From: Macrocystis pyrifera | Taxonomy: Eukaryota; Sar; Phaeophyceae; Laminariales; Laminariaceae | DNA length: 64,000 nucleotides | Assembly: GCA_031763025.1 (NCBI GenBank) | Contig: JASSKH010000029.1 | Span: 6,798,391 to 6,862,390 of the forward strand | Reading direction: 5' to 3' | Shown: piece after piece, positions 10,428 through 19,993 of the stretch | Position numbering within the stretch: position 1 is the stretch's first letter | How the letters are laid out: the number at the start of each line of letters is the position of its first letter | Notes under the pieces: model-generated | Seen by the model: only the letters and a program-made list of their open reading frames with translations | Database searches by the model: none | Told to the model about the DNA's origin: nothing | Translations under genes and position numbers: made by a program

Positions 10428-10634
10428 GTTCGAGCAGCTCCCTGCAGAGATCAGGAGCGCCGCGCTTCGCGGGTTTGTAGCGGAGCAGGCAGCTTCGCCC
10501 CGGGAAGTCGGGGATGATAACGGCGGCGGGCTGGAATTGGGACACGTCATCCGGCCGACGGGGCAGTGCTCAGGGTGATCCATAGCGATGACCCCGGAGA
10601 CACGGAGGGGCCGGTGGTGGAAGCCTCCTTTGAG
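10428..10634 (+). CDS. VPS13-like exon, left-arm copy (one frame break)
   Basis: It reads FEQLPAEIRSAALRGFVAEQ, then LELGHVIRPTG, then after a one-base frame change VLRVIHSDDPGDTEGPVVEA and SFE. A fifth G in the run 10560-10563 would join both halves in frame, give 69 codons and leave phase 0 for the next exon. The acceptor may be 10428 or 10448; the upstream tract is A-rich rather than pyrimidine-rich. Donor GAG before GTGCGT. Confidence 0.75.
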
Positions 10635-11467
10635 GTGCGTCTTTGCAGGCTCTCTTTTTTTTTTAGTTTTTGTTTTTGTTTTCGTTTTTGTGGTTTTAAG
10701 ATTGGCTTGTCTTGTTTTGTTTTGCTCGTTCGTTCGTTTGTTTGCTTGCTTGTTTGTTTGTTTTTCAATTATCATCCTCCGGCGGCGGATCGATTTGGTA
10801 AAAGTAAAAGGGTAAGCTCACCACGCTTGCCCTTTTAACATACGTGTCGTGCGTCAATTTTTTTTTTGCTATGGTTTGACTGGCTCGGCTTTGGTTAGGT
10901 TTGTCTGAGTTTGCTTGTTTTTGCCTTGGTTGGTTGTTTCAGGAAATTTTCCCAGGGGGCGGGAGGGGGGCGGGTACTCATTATCAATGGCCGTAGTCGT
11001 ATGACTATAGGGGCGGGAGGGGGGGGGAGACGGGGGGGGGGGGGGGCCTTCGTTGCATGTGCTTGTGTTTTGTTCTTGTTAACAGTCTTGTTTTTCATCC
11101 CTGTTTGGGTTCTTTCTCTTGTTGATTCTTGTCCTTGTTCTTTCGCTTGTTTTTTATGCTTAGTCTTGTTATTTCTCTCTTGTTTTTGATGCTTAGTCTT
11201 GTTCCTGTTATTTATCTGGTTTTTCGTGTACTATGGGGGTTTGCACTTGCCTGTATTCTTGTTTACCTTCGTGAAGTTGTTTCGTTTTTCGTTGCGCTGT
11301 GTGTCAAGGTGGACGACGTCCGCATGGACTTGCACGCGGAGCAGTACGAGCAGGCCCTGACCCTCAAGGACTCCATAGCGGCACTCGCGAACTGGCAGAC
11401 CTTCTTCCCCTACCGCCCCAAGGCTAGGCCCATGGAAGACCCGAAGGCTTGGTGGAGGTGCGGCACG

Positions 11468-11528
<61 letters not shown>

Positions 11529-12409
11529 AGTAGTAGTAGTAGTAGTAGGTAGTTTTTTAGTTTAATTACTTTTACATAAATATTATCTATTTCGAGAAAA
11601 CAAGGTTTTGTTTTTTTTTTGCAGTAGTGGTGGTAGTATCAGCAGCACTAGCAGCAGCAGTAGCGGTAGTATTTTTTTGTGAGGGTGGTGGTGGTGGTGG
11701 TAGAAGTAGTAGTAGTGGTCGAATTTCCGTTCGTTTTTTTCAGGCGGATTTTCGCCAGGAGTCTCGCTGCTCGTCTCTTTTCATGTGGGTGATTTCTTCG
11801 GGTGTCCCGTTCTTTTGTTCCCGTTCAGATTCCCGTTGAGTACTCCGTTCAGTTTTCTGTCGTTCAATGTTATCGAGCTTTCGTTGGTTTTTTGCTGCCC
11901 TCGCCTCCTCTCCTCTCCTTTCATCTCCTCTCCTCTCCTCTCACGTCCACCCCCCCCAGAAGGATACAGCTCATCCTTCATGCCACTCGCCGAAAACCTC
12001 TCGGTGCTTGGCGCTTGGTGCGAGCAATATCTGCCTGGTCGTTGAAACCCCGACGTGCTCTGTTTCGGCAATGTAGGGATGCGAGCGTCTATCGCCTTAT
12101 GACTGCGGCCATTCATAACATAGCATTGAGTACCCCCCCCTCCCCACCCCCGTCTCTCTAAGTGGCCACATCGGAAAGTATATTAACTCAATTGAAGCTG
12201 TCGTCCATGGGCAAGTCCGCTCACAGGCGGTTCTTGTTAGTAGGAGGCAGCTCACCCTTCATGCGACTCGCCGAACACGTCACGGCGCTTGGCGCTTGGT
12301 GCAAGCAATGCCTGCCTGGTCGGTGAAAGCCCGACGTGCTTCGCCCCGGCATTGTAGGGATGCGAAGGTCTATGGTCATACGACAAGGGGCATGCATGAG
12401 AATGAGTAT

Positions 12410-12446
<37 letters not shown>

Positions 12447-12852
12447 TTCTCCCTCCGCACGTTGTTTTTGATGTCAGGTATGCGTACATCTGTGTAACGG
12501 GAAAGCCTCGCGGTTGGGCGAAGGTAACTGAGGTGAGGTGAAGGGGTTGATTTATCTAGGGAAGGAGGGAGGCAGGGAGGAAAAAGGAAGACAGGAAGTA
12601 AAGTAGGAAGGGACGGCAGAGAGAAGTAAGGAGAAGGGAGCGGGTTCGTGGATTGGACGGATGGATGACGACAACGCGTTTATTGGATGGGTAGATGAAG
12701 AGATGCGTACGCAATCGATTGATCGGTTGATCGATGCATTGCTTCTCCCCGCCCTCCCCCCCCCCCCGCCCTCTCTTTCTCCCTCCCTCCCGCAAAATCA
12801 TCCACCACCACCACCACCCTATCGCCACCAATATCACCATCACCATGACCAA

Positions 12853-12884
<32 letters not shown>

Positions 12885-15800
12885 ACCGCCACCAACACGA
12901 TCAACACCTTAGGTATTAGCCTTGAGGAAAGAGTACATGCCCCTATTCGACAAGCTAGAGGCGGCGGGCGCTCTCGGGCCTGCATCGAGGAAGCGGATGA
13001 CACCCCTTAGCCCGGAGGAGCGTCGGAGATTCGACGAGCTGGAGGAGGAATTGCCGGTGCAGTCCATCCTCATGTTCAGGGGTATGGTTCGGGAGGAGGT
13101 AAGCGTGGCTTTTTTTGTTGTTTTGTTTTTTTGTGGCTGATTCGTTCGTCGGTTGGTTAGTTGGTTGGTTGGTTGGTTGGTTGATTGGTTGGTTGGTTGG
13201 TTGGCTTCATTGGCTTGCTTGCTCGTTTGTTCGTCTATAGTCGCTTTGGAGGTCGTCTATGGCCTTTTTCTTTCTTCTTGGCTGTTCCCCCGAGTCCTGG
13301 CTTCTTCTGTTATTTTTTCATTTATTATTGTTGTGGTTCCTCTTTAGTATGCGCTGGTGCACGGGTCGTTTGGTGTGTATTTATGTTGTTTGATGATGAC
13401 CGGAGGAGAACGACCGGCAGACTGGAAGGAGCGACGGCACCCGCTTTGGTGCCCGCTCGCCGTGCTCAACAAGGCGTCGACTGCACCGTGGACAGGGTGT
13501 CGCTTGGAAAGTCTCATGCCAATTGTTTTTTACAGTTCTACTTTTTTTTTTGCAAGCTGATTTGTTTTATTACCGTGCGCGCATCCAATGCCACGCCCGT
13601 TGCCGCCTCCCGCACCTGTCTGCGATCACCCCCCCCACCCGCCAAGCAACAGCGATAATACTTGTAGAATCTCGAGTGCTCGTTCCGAACATCGCCCTAT
13701 TCCCCCTCCCTCCCTCTCCATACGACTACGGCCGTGCATGATACTGAGTCCCCCCCCCCGCCCCGATGCCCCAAACTCCTCTATATACCCCACCCAACCC
13801 CACCCTATCCCCTGTACACCCCACCCCCCCCTAACCATGATTATACGACTACGGCCATGCATGACTTCGAGTACCCCCCTCCTACCCCCCCCCCCACCCT
13901 ACGGCCTATGGTCGTATGGCTACGGCCACGCATGACTTGAGCACACAGTACCCCCCCCCCCCCTACCCTCCCATTAATCCAACCCCATTCGATACCCCCC
14001 CGTCCCTTCGACAAATACTCAGCGCAAGCGAAAGCACGAAAAGGAGAGATCGAAAGAAAAGGAGGAGGAAGATAGCGGCGGCGGCACTGGTGACGGTTCG
14101 GAGAGTAAGAAGGAAGGCGGTGCGAAGAGCGAAGAGGGGGGAGGCGGGTGGTGGAGCAGGCTGTTCTCGGGTGGTGATAAGGAGGGGGGGGAGGTGCAGG
14201 AGGAGGGGGATGTGGCCCTAGAGGACCTCGCGAGGGTGGTCGAGCAGGACGTCGAGGAGAAGGTGTGCGCTCCCTCGGGGTTACCTCGAAGTTACCTCGG
14301 AGTTACCTCGGGATTGGCTCGGAGTCTGCTTGGGTTGACTCGGAGTTACCTCGGAGGTGGTTTGGAGTTATTACGGAATGTTACCTCGGAGTCCTTACCT
14401 CGGAGGTGGTTTTGGAGTTGTTACAGAGTGTTTCCTCGGAGTTACCTCTGAGGTGGTTTAGAGCCATCACAGAATTACCTTTGGTAAGCTTGGAGTTGGC
14501 TTGGAGTTAACTTGGAGTTGCCTCGGAGTTGGCTCGGTAGTTTCCTGAGAGTTGGCTCGGGGTATTTCGGTGTTGGCTTGAAGCTGACTCGGGGTCACCT
14601 CGGGAGTTGGCTTGGGTTTTGCCTGGTATGACCTTGAGTTAGCTCAGTAACTTCGGACTAGCTCGGAGTTGCCTAGTCGGAAGTATCTCTGAATTTCCTC
14701 GGAAGCAGCTCGGAATTACCGCAGCAGTTACCTCGGAGATAAGTCGGAGTCAGCTCAGAGTTACCTCGGAGTCAAGCTCTGGCGTTAGCATTGGCTTTGC
14801 GTCACTCTCAATCGACCACCGCCTCCCCCCTTTGCCCCCCCTCCCTTCTTTCCTGCTGCCCCCCCCCCCCCCCCGCCCGCTGGGTCTATGGTCATACGAC
14901 TACGGCCATGCATTATATCGAGTACACCCCCCCCCCCTCCGTTTCCTCCTCCCTCTGGACACCTCACGGCGCTTCGCGCTTGGTGCAAGCAATGTCTGCC
15001 TGGTCGGTGAAAACCCGACATGCTCCGTCCCGGCATTGTAGGGATGCGAGGGTCTATGGTCATACGACTACGGCCATGCATGAGATCGAGTACTTCTCTC
15101 CTATCGAGTACACCCCCCCCCCCCCCCCTCCCCATTTCTCTTTTTTTTCCTTGGCCTTCCGTATCGCCCCCCACCCGTTTCCCCCTCCTCCTGCCCTCCC
15201 CCCACAACTCCCTATATCATATACTTGGTATATATATATAGGTTGAGTTGGTATTGGTTGGCGACGACGCCGTAAAACACGCGTCGTAAAACACGCCTCT
15301 CATTGCGTAAGCTAGACAACTAGGGTACCGCTTGTTTTTATTTTATTTTTTTCGGCGGTTACCACGGCTGGCGATCGAGTTAGATCATTTTTGTGCGAGC
15401 AGAACCTTACCTCCTCACAAAGGGATCGATTTCATGTAGTGTGTCTACGGTAAGGCACCCACGAGGCAGTTACATAGCAAACCCCTTGCTGTCTCTGGAA
15501 GAGGCCACACCCGAAAATGAATCAGTTCATTGACGCTGTCATCCGTATGCAAGAAAATCCGCCTCAATAGCGGTTCTCAGTAGGATGCAGCTCAGCCTTC
15601 ATGCGACTCGCCCAACACCTCACGGCGCTTCGCGCTTGGTGCAAGCAATGTCTGCCTGGTCGGTGAAAACTTGACGTGTTCCGTCCCGGCATTGTAGGGA
15701 TGCGAGGGTCTATGCTCATACACGACTACGGCCATGCATGATAATGAGTACCCCCCCCCCCCCTCCCCCCTCATTTCTATCTCCTCCTGGTTCCTCCCCC

Positions 15801-17860
15801 CCCCCCCCCCCCCCCATTTCTTCTTCCTGCTCCCTACCCAACCCCATTTTTTCCTCTTCCTGCCCCCCCCCTCCCTCCCCTCCTCCCCATATTTTGCTCC
15901 TCCTCCTCCCGCGCGCTTTTATGCTTGTCGCTCGCAGCACCCACCCGACTATTTGCAGATGCGGGTTACCGTGCGGCCTCAGGGGTCGATGAGACTGTAC
16001 GGCAGGCGGGACCTTCCGCTACTGGAGGCGAAGATGGCCGCCGCGGCCACGATGGAGAGGCGGGAGGACTCATCCATGGTGAGCTTTTTGCTGTTGTTGA
16101 TGATTTGACGCATGCTGTCTATCTGCGGTAGGGGTTTCCATGGTGAATTTTGTTTTCGGGGGGGGAGGGGGCTCCGCACTTGAGGATCTCTCTATGTGAA
16201 CCAGGTTTGTACTTGATGAGGTGATACAAAACCCTTAAATAGTACGTGCGATCGAAATACGTAATCATGCATACTATTAATAGTAGGAAGCAAGAAAAAG
16301 AAGAGTGTTGACGAGACCCTCGATCTCGCAGCTGATGTATTAGCTGACACAAGTATACATTTGTTAGTTAAACTATTCCCCAACCAAGATGGGTTTTTTT
16401 TTTTTCAACTTTTTTTTTTCAACTTTTTTTTTTTTAATTTATATACCTGACCCAAACAACAAAATTTTAGAAACAGCTTACGCTATGTTGTTAAAAGGAC
16501 GATTTTGTGTCACCCGTGGTGCGATGGCGGTACAGGCACGATAGTGCCGGTCTAGAGTAGTAGTGCCGGTCTCCCTCTATATTGCCGGTCTAGTAGTGCC
16601 GCTCGCCCGCTACACCTACGGCAGTGCCTGTGGAGCCGCCTTGGCGCAGACGAAAGATTTTTTGCCAGCGTGTGGTTAGTGTGCGGAGTAGTTGGTGCCT
16701 CTTGCCGCTATACATAGTGCGCTCAAGGCTAGTAATATTTTGCCCTATTACTGTTTTTGTTTTTGCCCCCTGGCACCCTGTTCCCGTTTGGTGTTTTCCC
16801 CCCGCAGTGGGCCCGTCCCATTCGGCAGCAGTGGGCCCGTCCCATTTGGCACCCTTCGGTTCCCACTTAATGGTGCAGAAATAATACATTCAGCCCCCCG
16901 CAGGAGCCGCCGGAGGCCCACCTGGCACCCTTATCCCATTCTGTACCGTGTAGGCCACAGTCATACCTACAACAACTCCTCCTGTGCATGAAACCTCGTC
17001 GATTTTGCGCGGCATCTATCTGAACGGCCTTGCACGCACGTGCAATAAATTTTTCCCCCCCCGCCGCCGCCGAAAGCCAACGCACGGGATGCGAAAAGAA
17101 GAACGTGCACCGAGGAAGTACTCGATACGCACGGCATGTTTTATTGCCGGTATGTGCCGCTGGGTGTTCTCACACTATTACGGGGGACCATAGTAAATAG
17201 GACCAGATATTGTTAGTAAAAATAGGTAAATATATAGGTTTTTGTCTATACCATAGGTCCTATTAACTATGGACCCCCGTAGTAAAGTGCCGCAGGGTTG
17301 TTCTTAGTGCCGCAGGGATGAGCGTTACAGTAGTTCAGCTCGTGTTTTGTTTTGGTCGGCGACTATCAACAAGGTGAATCAATTCATTGTTTTTTTGTTT
17401 TTTTTTTGTTTTTGGGAAGAGTAGGAAAAGAGGAACTGGTTGGGTTGGGTTGGGTTGGGTTGTTTTCTTTTTGTTGGCCGGGGGCGGGTCGGAATTAATA
17501 CGCTTCGCGAAAGAGGGACGTAGTACGTGCCAGTCTGTCGCTGAACGTAGCGATCATTTTCGTGTTAAAAAATGTTTGATAGAAACGTTCATTAATTTTT
17601 CGGACAGAGTTAGTTGTATATAACAGCGGTATCAGCAACCGAAGTATTAATACGAGCAGACCAAAAGGCAAGAGCCGGCGACACTGCCTGTGATACCCTG
17701 GTAATGCAAGCTTCTACGTGACAAGAGACCAGCGTCGGTGCGTGGACGGGAGATGAGATGGCTAACCTCCCTCCATCCGCCGCCTCCTCCGCCGCCGCCT
17801 CCTCCGCCGCCGCCGCCGCTGCTGCCGCCGCCCGCTGCTACCCGTCCGTTCGAAATTTGT

Positions 17861-17904
<44 letters not shown>

Positions 17905-18650
17905 CGACGATGAACTTTTTGTTTTTTTTTCGCCTATAAACTGAACGCACGAAAACCTCAAAAACACCGAACACGAAACAAAAATGATCAAAAATCAAAA
18001 CTTGATGAAAACAAAAAAAAAACAAAAAAAAACACTGTCAACACTTTGATACCAAACACGAAAAACACGAAAATATGCAATAATCACGAAACACTAAACG
18101 CTAAACACCAAAACACCACTGAACACAAAATTCGAAACACGAAAAAAAAACCCCTCCAAAACACCAAACACAAAACACCGAACACAACGCACGAATCACA
18201 ATGACACCGCTAAAACACTTGGAATGGACACAAAAACTCAACAAATAAAATACAATAAAATGTGAAAAAAAACACACACACACACACACACTAGTCGTTC
18301 AGCTTCAGGCTAGCGCGGCTGGACGTCCTTGACCTCTTCACGGAAGGAGCTGTCTTCCCCCACATGCTCAAGGTGCTCGGAAATGAAAACGCCTCCACCG
18401 CCGCCACCGGCGCCACCGCCGACGAGCTGGCGGCGGCTAGAAAAGCCGTGGCCCTAGCCGTCTCGAGAGGACCGAGAGGGGCGATAAAGAGTCTTTCTCG
18501 TACCGGAAAAGCGGGGAGGGCGGTGATTGGAGGCGGGGAGGGGGCGGGGATGGAGGAGGACGATCCCCTGGTTAGCGTAAACGTGTTCTTGAGCCAGACT
18601 TCCCTGGAGGTGGACATATGCGCGCTGCCTACGGACGTGGTGTACAACAG
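10428..18650 (+). CDS. Second copy of the VPS13-like internal exons (left arm)
   Basis: Six exons (10428-10634, 11309-11457, 12927-13098, 14023-14262, 15959-16078 and 18295-18650) repeat the right-arm exons in the opposite orientation. Here 11309 to 18650 form a fully phase-compatible open chain (0-2, 2-0, 0-0, 0-0, 0-2), so this arm, not the one joined to the 5' exons, has the better reading frame. The first exon has one frame break shared with the right arm. No 5' exons are in the window on this side; they would lie beyond base 1 if the arm is real. The copy stops at the gap about 250 bases after its last exon. Confidence 0.83.
10635..11308 (+). other. VPS13-like intron (left arm)
   Basis: Intron rich in TTTTGTTTT and GTTTGTTTG words, with a short G-tract-anchored fragment at about 10965-11015 and a second G run at 11020-11046. 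No further exon seen. Confidence 0.7.
11309..11457 (+). CDS. VPS13-like exon: RPMEDPKAWWR block, left-arm copy
   Basis: It encodes VDDVRMDLHAEQYEQALTLK, DSIAALANWQTFFPYRPKAR and PMEDPKAWW with a split Arg. The acceptor is GTGTCAAG and the donor GTGCGG. The donor is followed at once by a (GTA)n microsatellite. Relatives continue with about 30 residues of the WWKYA...R...W type that are not found before the next exon here. Confidence 0.9.
11468..11546. repeat. (GTA)n microsatellite (left arm)
   Basis: About 25 GTA units, ten bases after a VPS13 exon donor. The right arm has the complement at about 26310-26390, with a small difference in length. Confidence 0.95.
11950..12450 (-). repeat. Two G-tract-anchored elements (left arm)
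   Basis: Copies of about 180 and 220 bases with GTACTCAATGCTATGTTATG and ATACTCATTCTCATGCATGC starts beside G tracts. They fill much of the intron where an expected VPS13 exon is missing. The second tract is about 40 bases long. Mirror at about 25400-25910. Confidence 0.83.
12927..13098 (+). CDS. VPS13-like exon: KEYMPLFDKL segment, left-arm copy
   Basis: 57 codons plus one base. It starts KEYMPLFDKLEAAGALGPAS, continues RKRMTPLSPEERRRFDELEE and ends LPVQSILMFRGMVREE. The first base completes the split AGG codon of the preceding exon exactly. Acceptor CCTTGAG, donor GTAAGC. The reading frame is intact. Confidence 0.87.
13150..13205. repeat. (GGTT)n microsatellite (left arm)
   Basis: About 13 GGTT units with two interruptions, in the intron after the KEYMPLF exon. 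Mirror at about 24650-24705. Confidence 0.92.
13720..13990 (-). repeat. Three truncated G-tract-anchored elements in a row (left arm)
   Basis: Three short units of ATGCATGGCCGTAGTCGTAT type, each preceded on the - strand by GTACTC or GACTCA and a G tract. They lie directly upstream of a VPS13 exon acceptor. Mirror at about 23870-24150. Confidence 0.8.
14023..14262 (+). CDS. VPS13-like exon: charged linker with WW motif, left-arm copy
   Basis: 80 codons in phase 0: RKRKHEKERSKEKEEEDSGG, a Ser/Lys/Gly stretch, GGGGWWSRLFSGG and VALEDLARVVEQDVEEK. The acceptor is AATACTCAG and the donor GTGTGC. The intron that follows is filled with a degenerate CGGAGTTACCT-type minisatellite. Confidence 0.84.
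14270..14775. repeat. Degenerate CGGAGTTACCT minisatellite (left arm)
   Basis: About 500 bases of CTCGGAGTTACCTCGGAGTT words with drift to GGCTCGGAGTTGG. The period is about 11-12. It starts eight bases after a VPS13 exon donor. Mirror at about 23070-23580. Confidence 0.88.
14860..15125 (-). repeat. Two tandem truncated G-tract-anchored elements (left arm)
   Basis: Poly-G/GTACTC starts are seen twice (at about 15115 and 14935 on the - strand). One copy runs about 180 bases and the next only about 50. Mirror at about 22730-22990. Confidence 0.85.
15470..15765 (-). repeat. G-tract-anchored element, long copy (left arm)
   Basis: On the - strand, poly-G, GTACTCATTATCATGCATGG, then the same roughly 300 bases as 42095-42410 with about 90 percent identity by eye. 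Mirror in the right arm at about 22100-22400. Confidence 0.85.
15959..16078 (+). CDS. VPS13-like exon: beta-strand segment, left-arm copy
   Basis: 40 codons in phase 0, from ATGCGGGTTACC to the final ATG before GTGAGC. The acceptor is CTATTTGCAG. Alternating hydrophobic residues (MRVTVRP, SMRLYG) fit the groove-forming beta repeats. Confidence 0.78.
16520..16640. repeat. GCCGGT-rich repeat (left arm)
   Basis: Four near-repeats of AGTGCCGGTCTAG with TCCCTCTATATTGCCGGTCT. Similar GTGCCGCAGGG units lie at 17286-17325, so 16520-17340 may be one larger element carrying the MITE. Mirror at about 21240-21350. Confidence 0.6.
16640..17170. other. Unassigned stretch (left arm)
   Basis: No recognisable gene. 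A tandem pair of GCAGTGGGCCCGTCCCATTY units lies at about 16805-16852. Open frames of up to 100 codons on both strands carry no known motif. Mirror at about 20690-21235. Confidence 0.45.
17176..17283. mobile_element. Palindromic MITE (left arm)
   Basis: Same family: TATTACGGGGGACCATAG at one end and ATGGACCCCCGTAGTA at the other. Flanked by GCCGCAGGG/GTGCCGC sequence of another repeat, so it is probably inserted into it. Confidence 0.88.
17760..17906. repeat. (CCG)n and (AAC)n tracts (left arm)
   Basis: Interrupted CCGCCTCCT units at 17777-17835 and about 14 AAC units at 17861-17904. Mirror at about 19945-20085. Confidence 0.92.
17940..18292. repeat. AACAC-rich tract and CA repeat before a VPS13 exon (left arm)
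   Basis: Degenerate AAACACNAAACACC words on this strand, ending in a (CA)n run that abuts the acceptor of the exon at 18295. This is an unusually pyrimidine-poor region before an acceptor. Mirror at 19556-19910. Confidence 0.8.
18295..18650 (+). CDS. VPS13-like exon: FSFRLARLDVLDLF segment, left-arm copy
   Basis: Same content and length as the right-arm copy (356 bases). The acceptor CACTAG follows a CA-repeat tract. The end ALPTDVVYNR is split before GTATGG. An insert of about 55 residues rich in Ala, Gly and Arg separates the two conserved strands. Confidence 0.88.
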
Positions 18651-18867
18651 GTATGGGCGGGGATTGGAGGAGGAGGGGAGGGGGGGGGGGGGAGGGGTGG
18701 TGGTGATATTGGATTTGGGTGGAAGTTGATTTTTTTAGCTTGAAAATGGACACTGATTTCTTGTTTCTCATACTTTTTCGTTTTTTTTTTTTCATTGTTT
18801 GTGTTTTCTTCGTTCTAGCGGGGATCAATAGTTGTTTCCCTGGCAGACAGGTGGAGGGATTTTGAGG

Positions 18868-18900
<33 letters not shown>
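18868..18900. repeat. Poly-G tract at the gap edge
   Basis: About 33 consecutive G run straight into the Ns. Long poly-G tracts abut GTACTC-type repeat elements throughout the window, so another such element may lie inside the gap. This run is a likely reason the assembly stopped here. Confidence 0.9.
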
Positions 18901-19000
18901 NNNNNNNNNNNNNNNNNNNNNNNNNNNNNNNNNNNNNNNNNNNNNNNNNNNNNNNNNNNNNNNNNNNNNNNNNNNNNNNNNNNNNNNNNNNNNNNNNNNN
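18901..19000. other. Assembly gap (100 N)
   Basis: Exactly 100 unknown bases, the conventional size for a gap of unknown length. It sits at the axis of the palindrome and follows a 33-base poly-G run on its left side. The join between the two arms is therefore inferred by scaffolding, not sequenced. Confidence 0.99.
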
Positions 19001-19198
19001 GGAAACAACTATTGATCCCCGCTAGAACGAAGAAAACACAAACAATGAAAAAAACAAAAAAAAAAAAAACGAAAAAGTATGAGAAACAAGAAATCAGTGT
19101 CCATTTTCAAGCTAAAAAAATCAACTTCCACCCAAATCCAATATCACCACCACCCCTCCCCCCCCCCCTCCCCCTCCTCCTCCAATCCCCGCCCATAC

Positions 19199-19554
19199 CT
19201 GTTGTACACCACGTCCGTAGGCAGCGCGCATATGTCCACCTCCAGGGAAGTCTGGCTCAAGAACACGTTTACGCTAACCAGGGGATCGTCCTCCTCCATC
19301 CCCGCCCCCTCCCCGCCTCCAATCACCGCCCTCCCCGCTTTTCCGGTACGAGAAAGACTCTTTATCGCCCCTCTCGGTCCTCTCGAGACGGCTAGGGCCA
19401 CGGCTTTTCTAGCCGCCGCCAGCTCGTCGGCGGTGGCGCCGGTGGCGGCGGTGGAGGCGTTTTCATTTCCGAGCACCTTGAGCATGTGGGGGAAGACAGC
19501 TCCTTCCGTGAAGAGGTCAAGGACGTCCAGCCGCGCTAGCCTGAAGCTGAACGA
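19199..19554 (-). CDS. VPS13-like exon: FSFRLARLDVLDLF segment, right-arm copy
   Basis: A 356-base exon (118 codons plus two bases), same length as the left copy. It opens SFSFRLARLDVLDLFTEGAV and FPHMLKVLG, the family's FSxxLGxxxVxDxxTxGxxxP strand. It ends with SLEVDICALPTDVVYNR, the family's LxIxxxPLxIVYN strand that precedes the segment with Phe-Phe. A low-complexity Ala/Gly insert lies between. The acceptor follows a CA repeat; the donor is GTATGG. Only about 200 bases separate it from the gap, and no further exon is visible. Confidence 0.88.
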
Positions 19555-19949
19555 CTAGTGTGTGTGTGTGTGTGTGTTTTTTTTCACATTTTATTGTATT
19601 TTATTTGTTGAGTTTTTGTGTCCATTCCAAGTGTTTTAGCGGTGTCATTGTGATTCGTGCGTTGTGTTCGGTGTTTTGTGTTTGGTGTTTTGGAGGGGTT
19701 TTTTTTTTTCGTGTTTCGAATTTTGTGTTCAGTGGTGTTTTGGTGTTTAGCGTTTAGTGTTTCGTGATTATTGCATATTTTCGTGTTTTTCGTGTTTGGT
19801 ATCAAAGTGTTGACAGTGTTTTTTTTTTTGTTTTTTTTTGTTTTCATCAAGTTTTGATTTTTGATCATTTTTGTTTCGTGTTCGGTGTTTTTGAGGTTTT
19901 CGTGCGTTCAGTTTATAGGCGAAAAAAAAAAACAAAAAGTTCATCGTCG

Positions 19950-19993
<44 letters not shown>

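Larger units (their letters stand above)
1..18839. repeat. Left arm of a giant inverted repeat (palindrome)
   Basis: This stretch reappears in reverse complement at 19001-37868. Base 1 pairs with 37868 and base 18839 with 19001, so the arms differ in net length by only about 29 bases; the differences I found are mainly in homopolymer and microsatellite lengths. All interspersed elements and six VPS13 exons are duplicated in the same order. Because base 1 is already inside the palindrome, the arm probably continues to the left of the window. It may be a real inverted duplication or a fold-back or haplotype mis-join by the assembler; the gap at the centre favours the latter. Confidence 0.97.

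Noticed and set aside
14785..15246. Repeated peptides such as MHGRSRMTIDPRIPTMPGRS seen at many sites
   Set aside because: They come from the dispersed G-tract-anchored element, which is truncated at random and shifts frame between copies, so it is not a protein family.
17647..18025. Apparent proteins with poly-Pro, poly-Asn or poly-Gly
   Set aside because: Produced by (CCG)n and (AAC)n tracts; no conserved segment.
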